From: Flavobacteriaceae bacterium
GTDB lineage: Bacteria > Bacteroidota > Bacteroidia > Flavobacteriales > Flavobacteriaceae
Length of the DNA stretch: 49,059 nt
Direction of reading: 5' to 3'
Assembly: GCA_024232495.1 (NCBI GenBank)
Contig: JAAEPP010000760.1
Coordinates: 1 to 49,059, forward strand
A program made the translations under genes and the position numbers. Below the pieces are notes generated by a model. The model searched no databases, was not told the origin of the DNA, and saw nothing but the letters and a program-made list of their open reading frames with translations. Below are positions 35,502-43,895 of this stretch, piece after piece. Within the stretch, counting starts at the first letter, position 1; each line of letters opens with the position of its first letter.

Positions 35502-35554
35502 AATTACTAATTAGACAACTTTAAATAATTTTACCCTACTTAAAATTATTGTTT

Positions 35555-36067
35555 TTAGACATTCCCTATTTTTTCTTTCATCTCAAGTAGTGCTAAATGC
35601 ATTCTTTTTTCGACAGCTTTTACAGAAATCCCTAACATTTCAGCTATTTCTCTATATTTCATTTTTTCAATTCTACTCAATAAAAAAACTTCTTTTTGTT
35701 TTTCAGGTAAATCTGAAATTGCTTTTTCAATTTTTTCTAAAAATTCTTTTTCTAACATTACAAATTCAGGTGATTCCTGATTGCTGGATTTTATAGCATT
35801 TTTTTGATGCTGAGAGACCACCTTTTCATGTTTTTTTATATTAAGAAACAAATTGTTAGCAACAGTAAATAAGAAACTCTTTGACTTTTCATAATTAACG
35901 GTAGCACAATTATCCCATAATTTAATAAATGCATCTTGTAAAATATCTTCAGCCAAATCAATATCTTTTGTTTTAAAAAATAAAAACCTTCTTAAATCTT
36001 TTGCATGTTTGTGGAATAGTTTTTCAAAAACTATATTGCTACAAATATCATTTAAATCTTTAATCAT
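35555..36067 (-). CDS. ECF (sigma-70 family) RNA polymerase sigma factor
   Basis: 170 residues with only regions 2 and 4. Region 2 is FEKLFHKHAKDLRRFLFFKT then AEDILQDAFIKLWDN. Region 4 is LPEKQKEVFLLSRIEKMKYR then EIAEMLGISVKAVEKRMHLA. This is the FecI-like group common in Bacteroidota. It is first in the sigma/FecR/receptor operon, behind a -7 box at 36091-36098. Its targets probably include its own operon and perhaps the divergent lipoprotein gene at 36192, which has no obvious housekeeping -7 box. Confidence 0.95.
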   Translation of the reverse strand: MIKDLNDICSNIVFEKLFHKHAKDLRRFLFFKTKDIDLAEDILQDAFIKLWDNCATVNYEKSKSFLFTVANNLFLNIKKHEKVVSQHQKNAIKSSNQESPEFVMLEKEFLEKIEKAISDLPEKQKEVFLLSRIEKMKYREIAEMLGISVKAVEKRMHLALLEMKEKIGNV

Positions 36068-36090
36068 GATTAGTTCATAAATATAGGAAA

Positions 36091-36098
36091 CAAATCTA
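36091..36098 (-). promoter_or_regulatory. -7 promoter element of the ECF sigma operon
   Basis: The minus strand reads TAGATTTG, a TAnnTTTG match 24 b before the ATG at 36067. No TTG is visible at -33. Confidence 0.45.
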
Positions 36099-36191
36099 TA
36101 TAAAAAATAAAGATGTTTTTTGGTAGGGTAAAATATATTTAAAATGTTATATACATGATTATAAACAAAATATTATAATTATTTTTATTTG

Positions 36192-37571
36192 ATGAAAAAG
36201 TACGTAAAATTTATTTTTGGATTTTTGTTAATACTTGTAATATCTATTGCTTGTACGAACGATGATAGTAATATTGAATTAGCAGAAGTACATCAAAGTA
36301 CCTCAATTCAGAACGCTCTTAATCAATTGAGAAGTTATTATCATGAAGATGGTACTATAAACGAAGAAATGAATCCAACTAATAATCTTGTATTCGATTT
36401 TTGTTTTGAATTCATTTATCCTTTAAGTTTAAGTTATAATAACGAAGTGATCGTCACTGTAAACTCAGTAGAAGAACTTGTCAATGTTATTATAAACTCT
36501 TCGCAAGAACTTTACATTACCGGTGTTGTTTTCCCTTTTGACGTTACATTGTATGATATTGAAAGTAACGAGCTCATAGTACAAACCATTAATAACGAAG
36601 AAGAATTTTCAAATTTAATAGCAAATTGTTATTTTAACGACCCTTGTATTTGTACTGAAGAATACGATCCCGTTTGTGTTGAAATAATAGCTAATGATTC
36701 CTTAATTGTTATCACATTTCCGAATTCATGTTATGCTTTTTGTGAAGGTTTTACAGAGAGTGATTTAGTGAATTGTGAAAATAATACAGAATGTACTATA
36801 TACGATTTAGAAGTTATTACCGGTGATTGTACTAGTGATAACACTTACAACATGACTATTAACTTTCAATATGAAGAAATTGGAGAACAAGAGTTTTTTG
36901 ATCTGTATGCTAGAAATGACGAATTGATTGGTTATTTTCCATTATCATCTTTACCATTAACCATCATCAATTTTCCATCAAGTGGTGAAAACTATGATTT
37001 TGTAAAAGTTTGTATTAATGACAATTTAGATTGTTGTAAAGAAATAGAATGGTTGCCACCTAATTGTAATGGTCAGGGAAGTAATTGTGAAATTACATCT
37101 TTAGATGTGGTTGCTGGCGAATGCAATGACGATGGATCTACCTACAACCTTTTGTTAGATTTTGATTTTGAAAATACAAACGGACAAGAATTTTTTGAAA
37201 TTTATTTTAGAGATGATGTATTCTATGATTATTTTCAATTATCTGCTCTTCCAATTACTATAAATGATTTTCCTTCATCAGGCTTAGAGAATGATTTTAT
37301 AAAAATAGTAATTAATGATATGCCAGAATGTAGTGAGAATATTGAATGGATAAACCCCTGTTTTTCGGATACATTCTGTTATGAATATGTCTTTCCAATT
37401 GAAATGATTGTTGATGGGCAGGTATGGTCTGTAAATAGTAATGAGCATGTGGATTATAAATTAAGTATAGGTGGAGAACTTATTTACCCCTTAGATATAA
37501 GAATTGATAATGAAATCTTTACTGTTTGGCAGGGTATTCTTGAGGGAGCATACGGTGACCGATGTGACTGA
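36192..37571 (+). CDS. Cysteine-rich lipoprotein with Kazal-like domain and two internal repeats
   Basis: I choose ATG 36192 (459 residues) over a TTG one codon earlier. The lipoprotein signal ends at Cys21 and continues TNDDS. Domain A (about 69-146) starts FCFEFIYPLSLS; the C-terminal half-domain (about 396-459) starts FCYEYVFPIEM and looks like the same family. Between them is a six-cysteine Kazal-like stretch (Cys152, 154, 162, 180, 184, 195) with EEYDPVC and FPNSCYAFCEG. Two repeats of about 93 residues follow (about 200-292 and 299-390), each with LxVxxGxC, TYN, QEFF and FPSSG. It is probably exposed on the cell surface and disulfide-stabilised. It is divergent from the ECF sigma/FecR/receptor operon, so it may be a target or ligand partner of that system. 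Protease inhibition is suggested by the Kazal pattern but not shown. I do not recognise the repeats. Confidence 0.75.
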   Translation: MKKYVKFIFGFLLILVISIACTNDDSNIELAEVHQSTSIQNALNQLRSYYHEDGTINEEMNPTNNLVFDFCFEFIYPLSLSYNNEVIVTVNSVEELVNVIINSSQELYITGVVFPFDVTLYDIESNELIVQTINNEEEFSNLIANCYFNDPCICTEEYDPVCVEIIANDSLIVITFPNSCYAFCEGFTESDLVNCENNTECTIYDLEVITGDCTSDNTYNMTINFQYEEIGEQEFFDLYARNDELIGYFPLSSLPLTIINFPSSGENYDFVKVCINDNLDCCKEIEWLPPNCNGQGSNCEITSLDVVAGECNDDGSTYNLLLDFDFENTNGQEFFEIYFRDDVFYDYFQLSALPITINDFPSSGLENDFIKIVINDMPECSENIEWINPCFSDTFCYEYVFPIEMIVDGQVWSVNSNEHVDYKLSIGGELIYPLDIRIDNEIFTVWQGILEGAYGDRCD

Positions 37572-37609
37572 TATCAATAATATTTGTTTTTTGTTGTGAT
37601 TGTAAACAG

Positions 37610-37650
37610 TGACCTTTAATCATTAAATGATTGGAGGTCATTATTTTTTA
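37610..37650 (+). terminator. Terminator after the Kazal-like lipoprotein gene
   Basis: TGACCTTTAATCATT (37610-37624) can pair with AATGATTGGAGGTCA (37626-37640), including two G-U pairs; a few inner pairs must open to form the loop. A T-rich tract follows (to 37650). It also lies just upstream of the dgkA promoter. Confidence 0.65.
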
Positions 37651-37661
37651 TTCTATTTTTG
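37631..37661 (+). promoter_or_regulatory. Promoter of dgkA
   Basis: TTG at 37631-37633, 20 b spacer, TATTTTTG at 37654-37661: a good -33/-7 pair. The start site would be near 37667, ten bases before the ATG at 37678. The -33 element is inside the 3' arm of the preceding terminator. Confidence 0.6.
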
Positions 37662-37677
37662 AATCTCATTGAAAAAA

Positions 37678-38058
37678 ATGTCAAAAAAAGATTCATTCCT
37701 CATCAATCGTTTAAAAAGTATTGGAATTGCCGCCAAAGGCGCACTAATATTAATTAAAAGAGAGGCGAGTATAAAAGTACAAATTGCTGTTAGTATTCTG
37801 GTAACTTGTGCAGGATTCTATTTTGACATTTCAAATACTGAGTGGCTTATTCAACTATTAGCAATTGGGATGGTCTTGGGTACAGAAGCACTAAACACTG
37901 CTATTGAAGAGATAGCAGATTTTATTCATCCAAATCATCATAAAAAAATTGGTTATATTAAAGATATAGCAGCTGGTGCTGTTTTTTTTAGTGGAATAGC
38001 TGCAATTATGGTTGCCATGATCATCTATATTCCTAAAATTAGATTTTATATACCATAG
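37678..38058 (+). CDS. dgkA: Diacylglycerol kinase (DgkA family)
   Basis: The ATG at 37678 gives 126 residues; a TTG 9 b upstream would start almost at the predicted transcription start. The protein is small with three membrane helices (about 35-50, 52-70, 97-118). It carries the family signature EALNTAIEEIADF. The N-terminal RLKSIGIAAKGALILIKREA is the amphipathic surface helix region. In Bacteroidota and Gram-positives this family may use undecaprenol as well as diacylglycerol, so lipid specificity is open. It is followed by ftsK 87 b downstream, a neighbourhood common in Flavobacteriaceae. Confidence 0.9.
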   Translation: MSKKDSFLINRLKSIGIAAKGALILIKREASIKVQIAVSILVTCAGFYFDISNTEWLIQLLAIGMVLGTEALNTAIEEIADFIHPNHHKKIGYIKDIAAGAVFFSGIAAIMVAMIIYIPKIRFYIP

Positions 38059-38095
38059 ATTATTATAATTTTAAGAAAACAAAAAACTATTTTAG

Positions 38096-38123
38096 TTTGA
38101 AACAACTGATATTTGTATTTTTG
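38096..38123 (+). promoter_or_regulatory. Promoter of the ftsK gene cluster
   Basis: TTTG (38096-38099), 16 b spacer, TATTTTTG (38116-38123), a perfect -7 box with a slightly short spacer. The ATG of ftsK is 22 b further on. It probably serves ftsK, lolA and lptF. Confidence 0.5.
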
Positions 38124-38145
38124 TTAAAATACAAGCATATAGTTA

Positions 38146-40533
38146 ATGATTCCAAATAAGAAAAAAGCTAAAAAAATTTCAAAAAACACCAGTATGAAAA
38201 TAAGTTTTGTTTTAACCAAACAACAAAAAATTATTTGGGGAGCTTTCTTATTTATCCTTGGCATTGCTCTTTTCTTGTCGTTTATATCCTATTTTTTTTC
38301 TTGGAAAGCAGATCATAATATTATTGGTAATTTTACGAATAGAGAAAATATTACTCAAAATTGGTTGAATATTTTTGGAGCTAACATTGGAGATTTATTT
38401 GTTTATAAAGGTTTTGGTATAGCTTCCTTAATTATTGCTTTTTTGCTTATACTGACCGGAATTTTTTACTTTTTTGATTTTAATAAAACAAAACTATCTA
38501 AATATTGGTTTTGGGGTAGTTTAGTAACCCTTTGGTTCTCTATTTTATTTGGATTCTTTCCAAATATAAACCCCTTATTTAGTGGAGTTATAGGTTTTGA
38601 AATTAATGATTTATTACAAGATTATCTTGGCTTTATTGGAGCTGTACTATTGATGTCATTTTTATTTTTAATTTATGTTATTGTAAGATTAGAAATAACT
38701 CCAGAACATTTTATTAGTTTGATAAAAAAAACTAAGGAAGAAGTAAAATCAGACTTTAAATTTACACCAACAAATTCTAAAAAAAATAGTGATAAAGACC
38801 TAGATGTTAACGAAGTACCTTTATCAACTCAAAATAAAGAAATAGAATCACCAAGTTTAAACACTGAATTTACTGATACAAATTCTTCGCCTGTTCTCGA
38901 GAAAAAATCAATCGTTAATGAGAAAGATGAAGAGGTGGCTATGATTGTTGAAGAAGCCTCTGAGGAAGTAATTGTTGAAAAAAACTTGAGCGATAAACTA
39001 GTTAGCGATTTTGGTGAGTTTGATCCAAAGTTAGAACTAAGTAAATATAAGTTTCCAACTATTGAATTACTTAAAGAATATACAACTAATTCTGGTATTA
39101 CTATTAATCAAGAAGAACTTGAGGAAAATAAAAATAAAATTGTAAGCACCCTAAATAATTATAAAATAGGTATTGCAAGTATCAAAGCTACCGTTGGTCC
39201 AACAGTGACTTTATACGAAATCGTTCCAGAAGCTGGAATCAGAATTTCAAAAATTAAAAATCTGGAAGATGATATAGCACTCTCCTTATCTGCACTGGGG
39301 ATTAGGATTATCGCTCCGATACCTGGAAGAGGAACTATTGGAATTGAAGTTCCGAATAAAAATCCTAGTATTGTTTCAATGCGATCAGTTATAGCTTCAC
39401 CAAAATTTCAAAATGCTGAAATGGAGCTTCCTATTGCATTTGGAAAAACAATTAGTAACGAAACTTTTGTGGTAGATTTAGCTAAAATGCCCCATTTACT
39501 TATGGCAGGTGCAACTGGACAAGGAAAATCTGTAGGTTTAAATGCAATTTTATCTTCTCTACTTTATAAAAAACATCCTGCTGAAGTAAAGTTTGTATTG
39601 GTAGATCCTAAAAAGGTTGAACTTACCCTATTTAATAAAATAGAAAGACATTTTTTAGCAAAACTTCCAGATACAGAAGAGGCGATCATAACAGATACTA
39701 CCAAAGTTGTAAACACTCTAAATTCATTGTGTATTGAAATGGATGCGCGCTATGACTTACTAAAGGAGGCAATGGTTCGTAACATAAAAGAATACAATAC
39801 TAAATTTAAAACACGTAAATTAAATCCAAACGATGGACATCGTTTTTTACCTTATATAGTTTTAGTAATTGATGAGTTTGCAGATTTAATTATGACAGCT
39901 GGAAAAGAGGTAGAAACTCCTATTGCTCGCTTAGCTCAATTAGCCAGAGCAATTGGAATTCACTTGATCGTTGCTACTCAGAGACCTTCCGTAAATGTAA
40001 TTACTGGTATTATTAAAGCTAATTTTCCTGCACGAATCGCCTTTAGAGTAACTAGCAAAATTGATTCTAGAACTATATTAGATAATTCAGGAGCAGATCA
40101 ATTGATTGGTCGTGGAGACATGCTATACACTCAAGGTAACGATTTAATTAGACTTCAGTGCGCGTTTGTAGATACTCCGGAAGTAGCAGATATAACAGAT
40201 TATATTGGCTCACAAAAAGCATATCCAGATGCTTATTTATTACCAGAATATGTAGGTGAAGAAGGAAGTGGCACTAGTATTGATAATGATATTAGTGAAC
40301 GAGATAAATTATTTAGAGAAGCAGCAGAGGTTCTTGTTATTGCACAACAAGGAAGTACTTCATTATTACAAAGAAAACTGAAACTAGGTTACAACAGAGC
40401 TGGGCGTATCATCGATCAATTAGAAGCCTCTGGAATCGTAGGTCCTTTTGAGGGGAGTAAAGCAAGACAAGTACTTATTTTAAATCTAGAAGCACTAAAT
40501 CAACATTTAGAAAATGAACTCAAAGAACTTTAA
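38146..40533 (+). CDS. ftsK: DNA translocase FtsK
   Basis: 795 residues. Four N-terminal membrane helices (about 30-180) anchor it at the septum. A charged linker of about 100 residues follows, shorter than in E. coli. The motor has the Walker A motif GATGQGKS (from residue 455), YIVLVIDEFADL as Walker B, and ATQRPSVNVITG. The C-terminal winged-helix gamma domain (about 725-785: EAAEVLVIAQQGSTSLLQRK, then GYNRAGRIIDQLEASGIVG) reads the chromosome polarity sequences. It moves the chromosome terminus to the XerCD/dif site during division. Its last 20 b overlap lolA. Confidence 0.96.
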   Translation: MIPNKKKAKKISKNTSMKISFVLTKQQKIIWGAFLFILGIALFLSFISYFFSWKADHNIIGNFTNRENITQNWLNIFGANIGDLFVYKGFGIASLIIAFLLILTGIFYFFDFNKTKLSKYWFWGSLVTLWFSILFGFFPNINPLFSGVIGFEINDLLQDYLGFIGAVLLMSFLFLIYVIVRLEITPEHFISLIKKTKEEVKSDFKFTPTNSKKNSDKDLDVNEVPLSTQNKEIESPSLNTEFTDTNSSPVLEKKSIVNEKDEEVAMIVEEASEEVIVEKNLSDKLVSDFGEFDPKLELSKYKFPTIELLKEYTTNSGITINQEELEENKNKIVSTLNNYKIGIASIKATVGPTVTLYEIVPEAGIRISKIKNLEDDIALSLSALGIRIIAPIPGRGTIGIEVPNKNPSIVSMRSVIASPKFQNAEMELPIAFGKTISNETFVVDLAKMPHLLMAGATGQGKSVGLNAILSSLLYKKHPAEVKFVLVDPKKVELTLFNKIERHFLAKLPDTEEAIITDTTKVVNTLNSLCIEMDARYDLLKEAMVRNIKEYNTKFKTRKLNPNDGHRFLPYIVLVIDEFADLIMTAGKEVETPIARLAQLARAIGIHLIVATQRPSVNVITGIIKANFPARIAFRVTSKIDSRTILDNSGADQLIGRGDMLYTQGNDLIRLQCAFVDTPEVADITDYIGSQKAYPDAYLLPEYVGEEGSGTSIDNDISERDKLFREAAEVLVIAQQGSTSLLQRKLKLGYNRAGRIIDQLEASGIVGPFEGSKARQVLILNLEALNQHLENELKEL

Positions 40534-41176
40534 AACAAAAATTGTAGTATCAATTTTTTCGCTTTTTTTAACTATCAGTAGCTTAAAGGCTCAAAATATA
40601 CAATCACTACTTAGCGAGGTGTCAAACAAAGTTAAAAGTTATGAAAACATTCAGATAGATTTTAAATACAGTCTTGAAAATACAAGAGAAAATGTAAAAC
40701 AAGATACCAGAGCTAACATCACATTGAAAGGTGATAATTATGTTCTCAATATGTTAGGTGTTACCAGAATTTTTGATGGAAAAACAATTTATACAATCGT
40801 ACCAGAAGATGAAGAAGTAACAATTTCTAATTATAGTAAAGAAGACGATAAAAGTATTTCAGTCTCAGAGATGCTTACATTTTATGAAAATGGCTATAAT
40901 TATAAAATGGATATACAACAGAATATTCGAGGTAGAAAAATTCAATTCATAAAATTAAGTCCTATTGACTCTACTACAGAAATAAAAAATATTTTATTAG
41001 GAATAGATATGCAAACAAAACATATTTATAAATTAATTCAAATCGATTCTTCAGGAACGAGTTATACAATAACTGTTAATTCTTTTAAAACTAACCAACC
41101 TATTTCTCAGAATTTATTCATATTTGACAAAGAAAAATATATCAACCAAGGATATTACATAAACAAATTGGAATAA
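40514..41176 (+). CDS. lolA: LolA-like outer-membrane lipoprotein carrier
   Basis: 220 residues with a signal peptide (about 1-26, ISSLKAQ) and no lipobox, so it is a soluble periplasmic protein. The body is the half-barrel LolA type: VSNKVKSYENIQIDFKYSLE, GDNYVLNMLGVTRIFDGKTI, LGIDMQTKHIYKLIQID. LolA-type proteins carry lipoproteins from the inner to the outer membrane. In this phylum, with many surface lipoproteins and usually no LolB, it is thought to be the carrier. It overlaps ftsK by 20 b and is 6 b before lptF. Confidence 0.88.
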   Translation: MNSKNFKTKIVVSIFSLFLTISSLKAQNIQSLLSEVSNKVKSYENIQIDFKYSLENTRENVKQDTRANITLKGDNYVLNMLGVTRIFDGKTIYTIVPEDEEVTISNYSKEDDKSISVSEMLTFYENGYNYKMDIQQNIRGRKIQFIKLSPIDSTTEIKNILLGIDMQTKHIYKLIQIDSSGTSYTITVNSFKTNQPISQNLFIFDKEKYINQGYYINKLE

Positions 41177-41182
41177 TTGTAA

Positions 41183-42652
41183 ATGAAAACATTAGACCGC
41201 TATATTTTATCTGCATATTTGAAGACGTTTTTTAGCGTCTTTATTATTTTGATGTTTATTTTTATTCTTCAAAGTATTTGGTTATATATTTCGGAATTAG
41301 CTGGAAGAGGATTGGACTTATTAATTGTTTTTAAATTTTTGTGGTATGTGTCTCCAAGACTCATACCTCTTGTATTACCACTTACCATACTAGTTACCTC
41401 GTTAATGGTCTTTGGAAATTTTTCTGAGAACTATGAATTTGCAGCCATGAAATCTTCAGGGATTTCTTTACAGCGAGCCATGAAAAGTCTAACTTTTTTT
41501 ATTGTTCTTTTGAGTGTGTCCGTTTTTTTCTTTGCCAATAATGTTATCCCTTATTCCGAATATAGATGGTTAAATTTGAGAAGGAATATCCAACAGTTTA
41601 AACCAGCAATGGCAATTGCAGAAGGTCAGTTTAGTCAAATTGGAAACGATTTTAATATAAAGGTAAAAGAGAAAAGTGGAGAGAATGATCGTTTTTTAGA
41701 GGAGGTAGTAATTCATAAAAAAGAAGCTAATCGTATTAGCGGAAATCATACTGTTATTATAGCTGACAACGGAGAATTAACCTCTGAAGAAGGCAGTAAT
41801 ACTCTTTCCTTAGTTTTAAATAATGGAAACTATTATAATGAAATTTACACCAAAGATCCAATGAGAAAGGTTCGTCAAGAATTTGTTCGAAGTTCATTTG
41901 AAGAATACGTAATTAATATCGATTTAACTGAGTTCAATAATAAAGATATCGATAAAGAAAATAAGCTTAATAATCAAAACATGTATAATGTTAAGGAATT
42001 AAGAGCAGAAATTGACTCTCAATCGCAACGATATACCAAGATAATAAAAGCATTTTCAAATAGTATGTATTTTAGAACTGGTATGACAAAATTCACCCGA
42101 AACAAAAAAACGAAAGGAAGTATTTCTTCCATAAATGACACCCTTGCTTTTAAACCAAATGATACACTTTTAAACATATTTACTGCTAAACATCAAAAAG
42201 AGATTGTAAAAATGGCACTAAACAATGTAAAAAGCTCTTTACAAGCTGTAAATTCGAAAAATAAAGAATACACCAAAAAAGAAAAGCAATTAAATAAATA
42301 CGAAATAGCTCTTAATGAAAAATTTGCTTTAGCTGCCACCTGTATCATACTATTTTTTGTGGGCGCTCCCCTCGGAGCTATCATCAGGAAAGGTGGAATG
42401 GGTTTACCAATGGTAATCGCTATCGTATTATTTTTGACCTATCATTTTATTGGGATTTTTGCAAAAAATAGTGCTGAAGATGGCACATTACATCCTGTAA
42501 TTGCTTCCTGGCTAAACACGCTCATTATGCTTCCTCTTGGAATATGGCTAACCTACAGAGCAACAACAGATCAAGGCATTCTAAGTTTTGACGGAATTAA
42601 CGCACTATTTTCCAAGCTATTTAAAAAAAAGAAAGAAAGTAATAATTATTAA
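41183..42652 (+). CDS. lptF: LptF/LptG-family permease for LPS export
   Basis: 489 residues, longer than the E. coli proteins because of an expanded periplasmic domain. Three N-terminal helices (about 12-35, 55-80, 99-120) and three C-terminal helices (about 388-408, 413-428, 445-465) frame a periplasmic jellyroll-like domain (about 135-260) and an inserted basic coiled region (about 265-375). Family motifs include PRLIPLVLPLTILVTSLMVF, ENYEFAAMKSSGIS and FFVGAPLGAIIRKGGMG. It forms the membrane part of the LptB2FG ABC exporter that lifts LPS from the inner membrane. Only one of the F/G pair is here, so F versus G is uncertain. Confidence 0.88.
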   Translation: MKTLDRYILSAYLKTFFSVFIILMFIFILQSIWLYISELAGRGLDLLIVFKFLWYVSPRLIPLVLPLTILVTSLMVFGNFSENYEFAAMKSSGISLQRAMKSLTFFIVLLSVSVFFFANNVIPYSEYRWLNLRRNIQQFKPAMAIAEGQFSQIGNDFNIKVKEKSGENDRFLEEVVIHKKEANRISGNHTVIIADNGELTSEEGSNTLSLVLNNGNYYNEIYTKDPMRKVRQEFVRSSFEEYVINIDLTEFNNKDIDKENKLNNQNMYNVKELRAEIDSQSQRYTKIIKAFSNSMYFRTGMTKFTRNKKTKGSISSINDTLAFKPNDTLLNIFTAKHQKEIVKMALNNVKSSLQAVNSKNKEYTKKEKQLNKYEIALNEKFALAATCIILFFVGAPLGAIIRKGGMGLPMVIAIVLFLTYHFIGIFAKNSAEDGTLHPVIASWLNTLIMLPLGIWLTYRATTDQGILSFDGINALFSKLFKKKKESNNY

Positions 42653-42659
42653 GAATCAA

Positions 42660-42667
42660 TATCTTTG
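42660..42667 (+). promoter_or_regulatory. -7 promoter element of ribBA
   Basis: TATCTTTG followed by CAA, a perfect Bacteroidota -7 box identical in core to that of lpd. It gives a leader of only about 14 nt before the ATG at 42687, so there is no room for an FMN riboswitch. Confidence 0.6.
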
Positions 42668-42686
42668 CAAAGACTAAAAATTAAAA

Positions 42687-43838
42687 ATGACAACTACTAA
42701 GAACGAATCTAGCTTAAAACTCAATACAATTTCCGAAGCAATCACAGATATAAAAAAAGGAAAAGTAGTTATTGTTGTTGATGATGAAAACAGAGAAAAT
42801 GAGGGTGATTTTATAGCAGCTGCAGAAATGGTGACACCAGAAATGATAAATTTCATGGCAACGCACGGTAGAGGTTTAATTTGTGCTCCATTAACTGAAG
42901 AACGTTGTGAAGATTTAGGCTTGAGCATGATGGTGAAAAACAATACCGTATTACACAACACACAATTTACGGTTTCTGTAGATTTAATAGGTCAAGGATG
43001 TACCACTGGAATCTCTGTACATGATCGGTCTAAAACCATAAAAGCACTTGTAGATAAAAAAACTAAGGTTCATGATTTGGGTAGACCAGGGCATATATTT
43101 CCGCTAAGGGCAAAGGAAGGTGGCGTTTTAAGAAGAACTGGCCATACAGAAGCCTCTATTGATCTTGCTCGTCTTGCTGGTTTACAACCAGCGGGAATTC
43201 TAGTCGAAATTCTCAACGAGGATGGAACTATGGCTCGATTGCCAGAATTAATTAAAGTCGCTGAAAAATTTGATTTAAAACTAATATCAATTGAAGATTT
43301 AGTAGCCTATCGAATGGAACATGATTCTTTGATAAACAAAAAAGAAGATTTTAAAATTAATACAAAATACGGTAGTTTTAGGTTAAGAGCTTATCAACAA
43401 ACCACTAACGATCAAATTCATATAGCATTAACTAAAGGACAGTGGCAGGATGAAGAGCCTGTATTAGTAAAAGTGAATTCCACATTAATCAATAACGATA
43501 TCCTTGGAACATTAACTAACAATGCTGATAAAAAAATTGACGATATGTTTTCTGTATTTAATAAAGAGGGCAAAGGAGCTATTGTTTTTATTAACCAGCA
43601 AAGTCAATCTCTTAATCTACTTTCTAGATTGAACACCCTTAAGGAAGCTCAGTCTGATAATGATGTTGCAAAGGCACCAAGAATCGTTATGGATTCAAAA
43701 GATTTTGGAATTGGTGCGCAAATTTTACACGATCTAGGAATTCGAAAAATACGATTGGTATCAAATTCAAAAAATATAAAAAAAAGGGTTGGAATGATAG
43801 GTTACGGACTTGAAATTACCGAATATGTAAATTACTAA
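42687..43838 (+). CDS. ribB: RibB with degenerate RibA-like domain (RibBA-type, probably DHBP synthase only)
   Basis: 383 residues. The N-terminal half (about 1-205) is a complete 3,4-dihydroxy-2-butanone-4-phosphate synthase: DDENRENEGDFIAAAEMVTP, MATHGRGLICAPL, LGRPGHIFPL, RRTGHTEASIDLARLAGL. The C-terminal half (about 220-383) has the fold of GTP cyclohydrolase II (KYGSFRLRAY, DFGIGAQILHDLGIRKIRLV, GYGLEI). However, the segment that should hold the zinc cysteines reads VKVNSTLINNDILGTLTNNA with no cysteine, and the usual QEGRGIGL is QQSQSLNL. So I infer DHBP synthase activity without GTP cyclohydrolase activity. It makes the four-carbon unit of riboflavin. It follows lptF and ends in a strong hairpin. 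Confidence 0.9.
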   Translation: MTTTKNESSLKLNTISEAITDIKKGKVVIVVDDENRENEGDFIAAAEMVTPEMINFMATHGRGLICAPLTEERCEDLGLSMMVKNNTVLHNTQFTVSVDLIGQGCTTGISVHDRSKTIKALVDKKTKVHDLGRPGHIFPLRAKEGGVLRRTGHTEASIDLARLAGLQPAGILVEILNEDGTMARLPELIKVAEKFDLKLISIEDLVAYRMEHDSLINKKEDFKINTKYGSFRLRAYQQTTNDQIHIALTKGQWQDEEPVLVKVNSTLINNDILGTLTNNADKKIDDMFSVFNKEGKGAIVFINQQSQSLNLLSRLNTLKEAQSDNDVAKAPRIVMDSKDFGIGAQILHDLGIRKIRLVSNSKNIKKRVGMIGYGLEITEYVNY

Positions 43839-43895
43839 ATATGGTTTAACAAAAAAAGCCCACTTTTAGTGGGCTTTTTTTGTTAAACCATATTT
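43837..43895. terminator. Perfect 28-bp bidirectional terminator hairpin
   Basis: Bases 43837-43864 and 43868-43895 are exact reverse complements with a TTT loop. The stem contains an A7 run, GCCCACT/AGTGGGC and a T7 run, giving U-tracts in both directions. It begins inside the ribB stop codon and ends one base before the stop codon of the converging aminotransferase (43896-43898), so it fills the whole intergenic gap. Confidence 0.95.

Noticed and set aside
36192-37571. Cysteine-rich lipoprotein as a SusD-like partner of the STN receptor
   Set aside because: It has no SusD helical repeats or C-terminal SusD motif, is divergent rather than co-transcribed, and is dominated by beta and cysteine-rich units.
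42653-42686. Possible FMN riboswitch before the riboflavin gene
   Set aside because: The perfect -7 box at 42660-42667 leaves a leader of only about 14 nt, far too short for the FMN aptamer.
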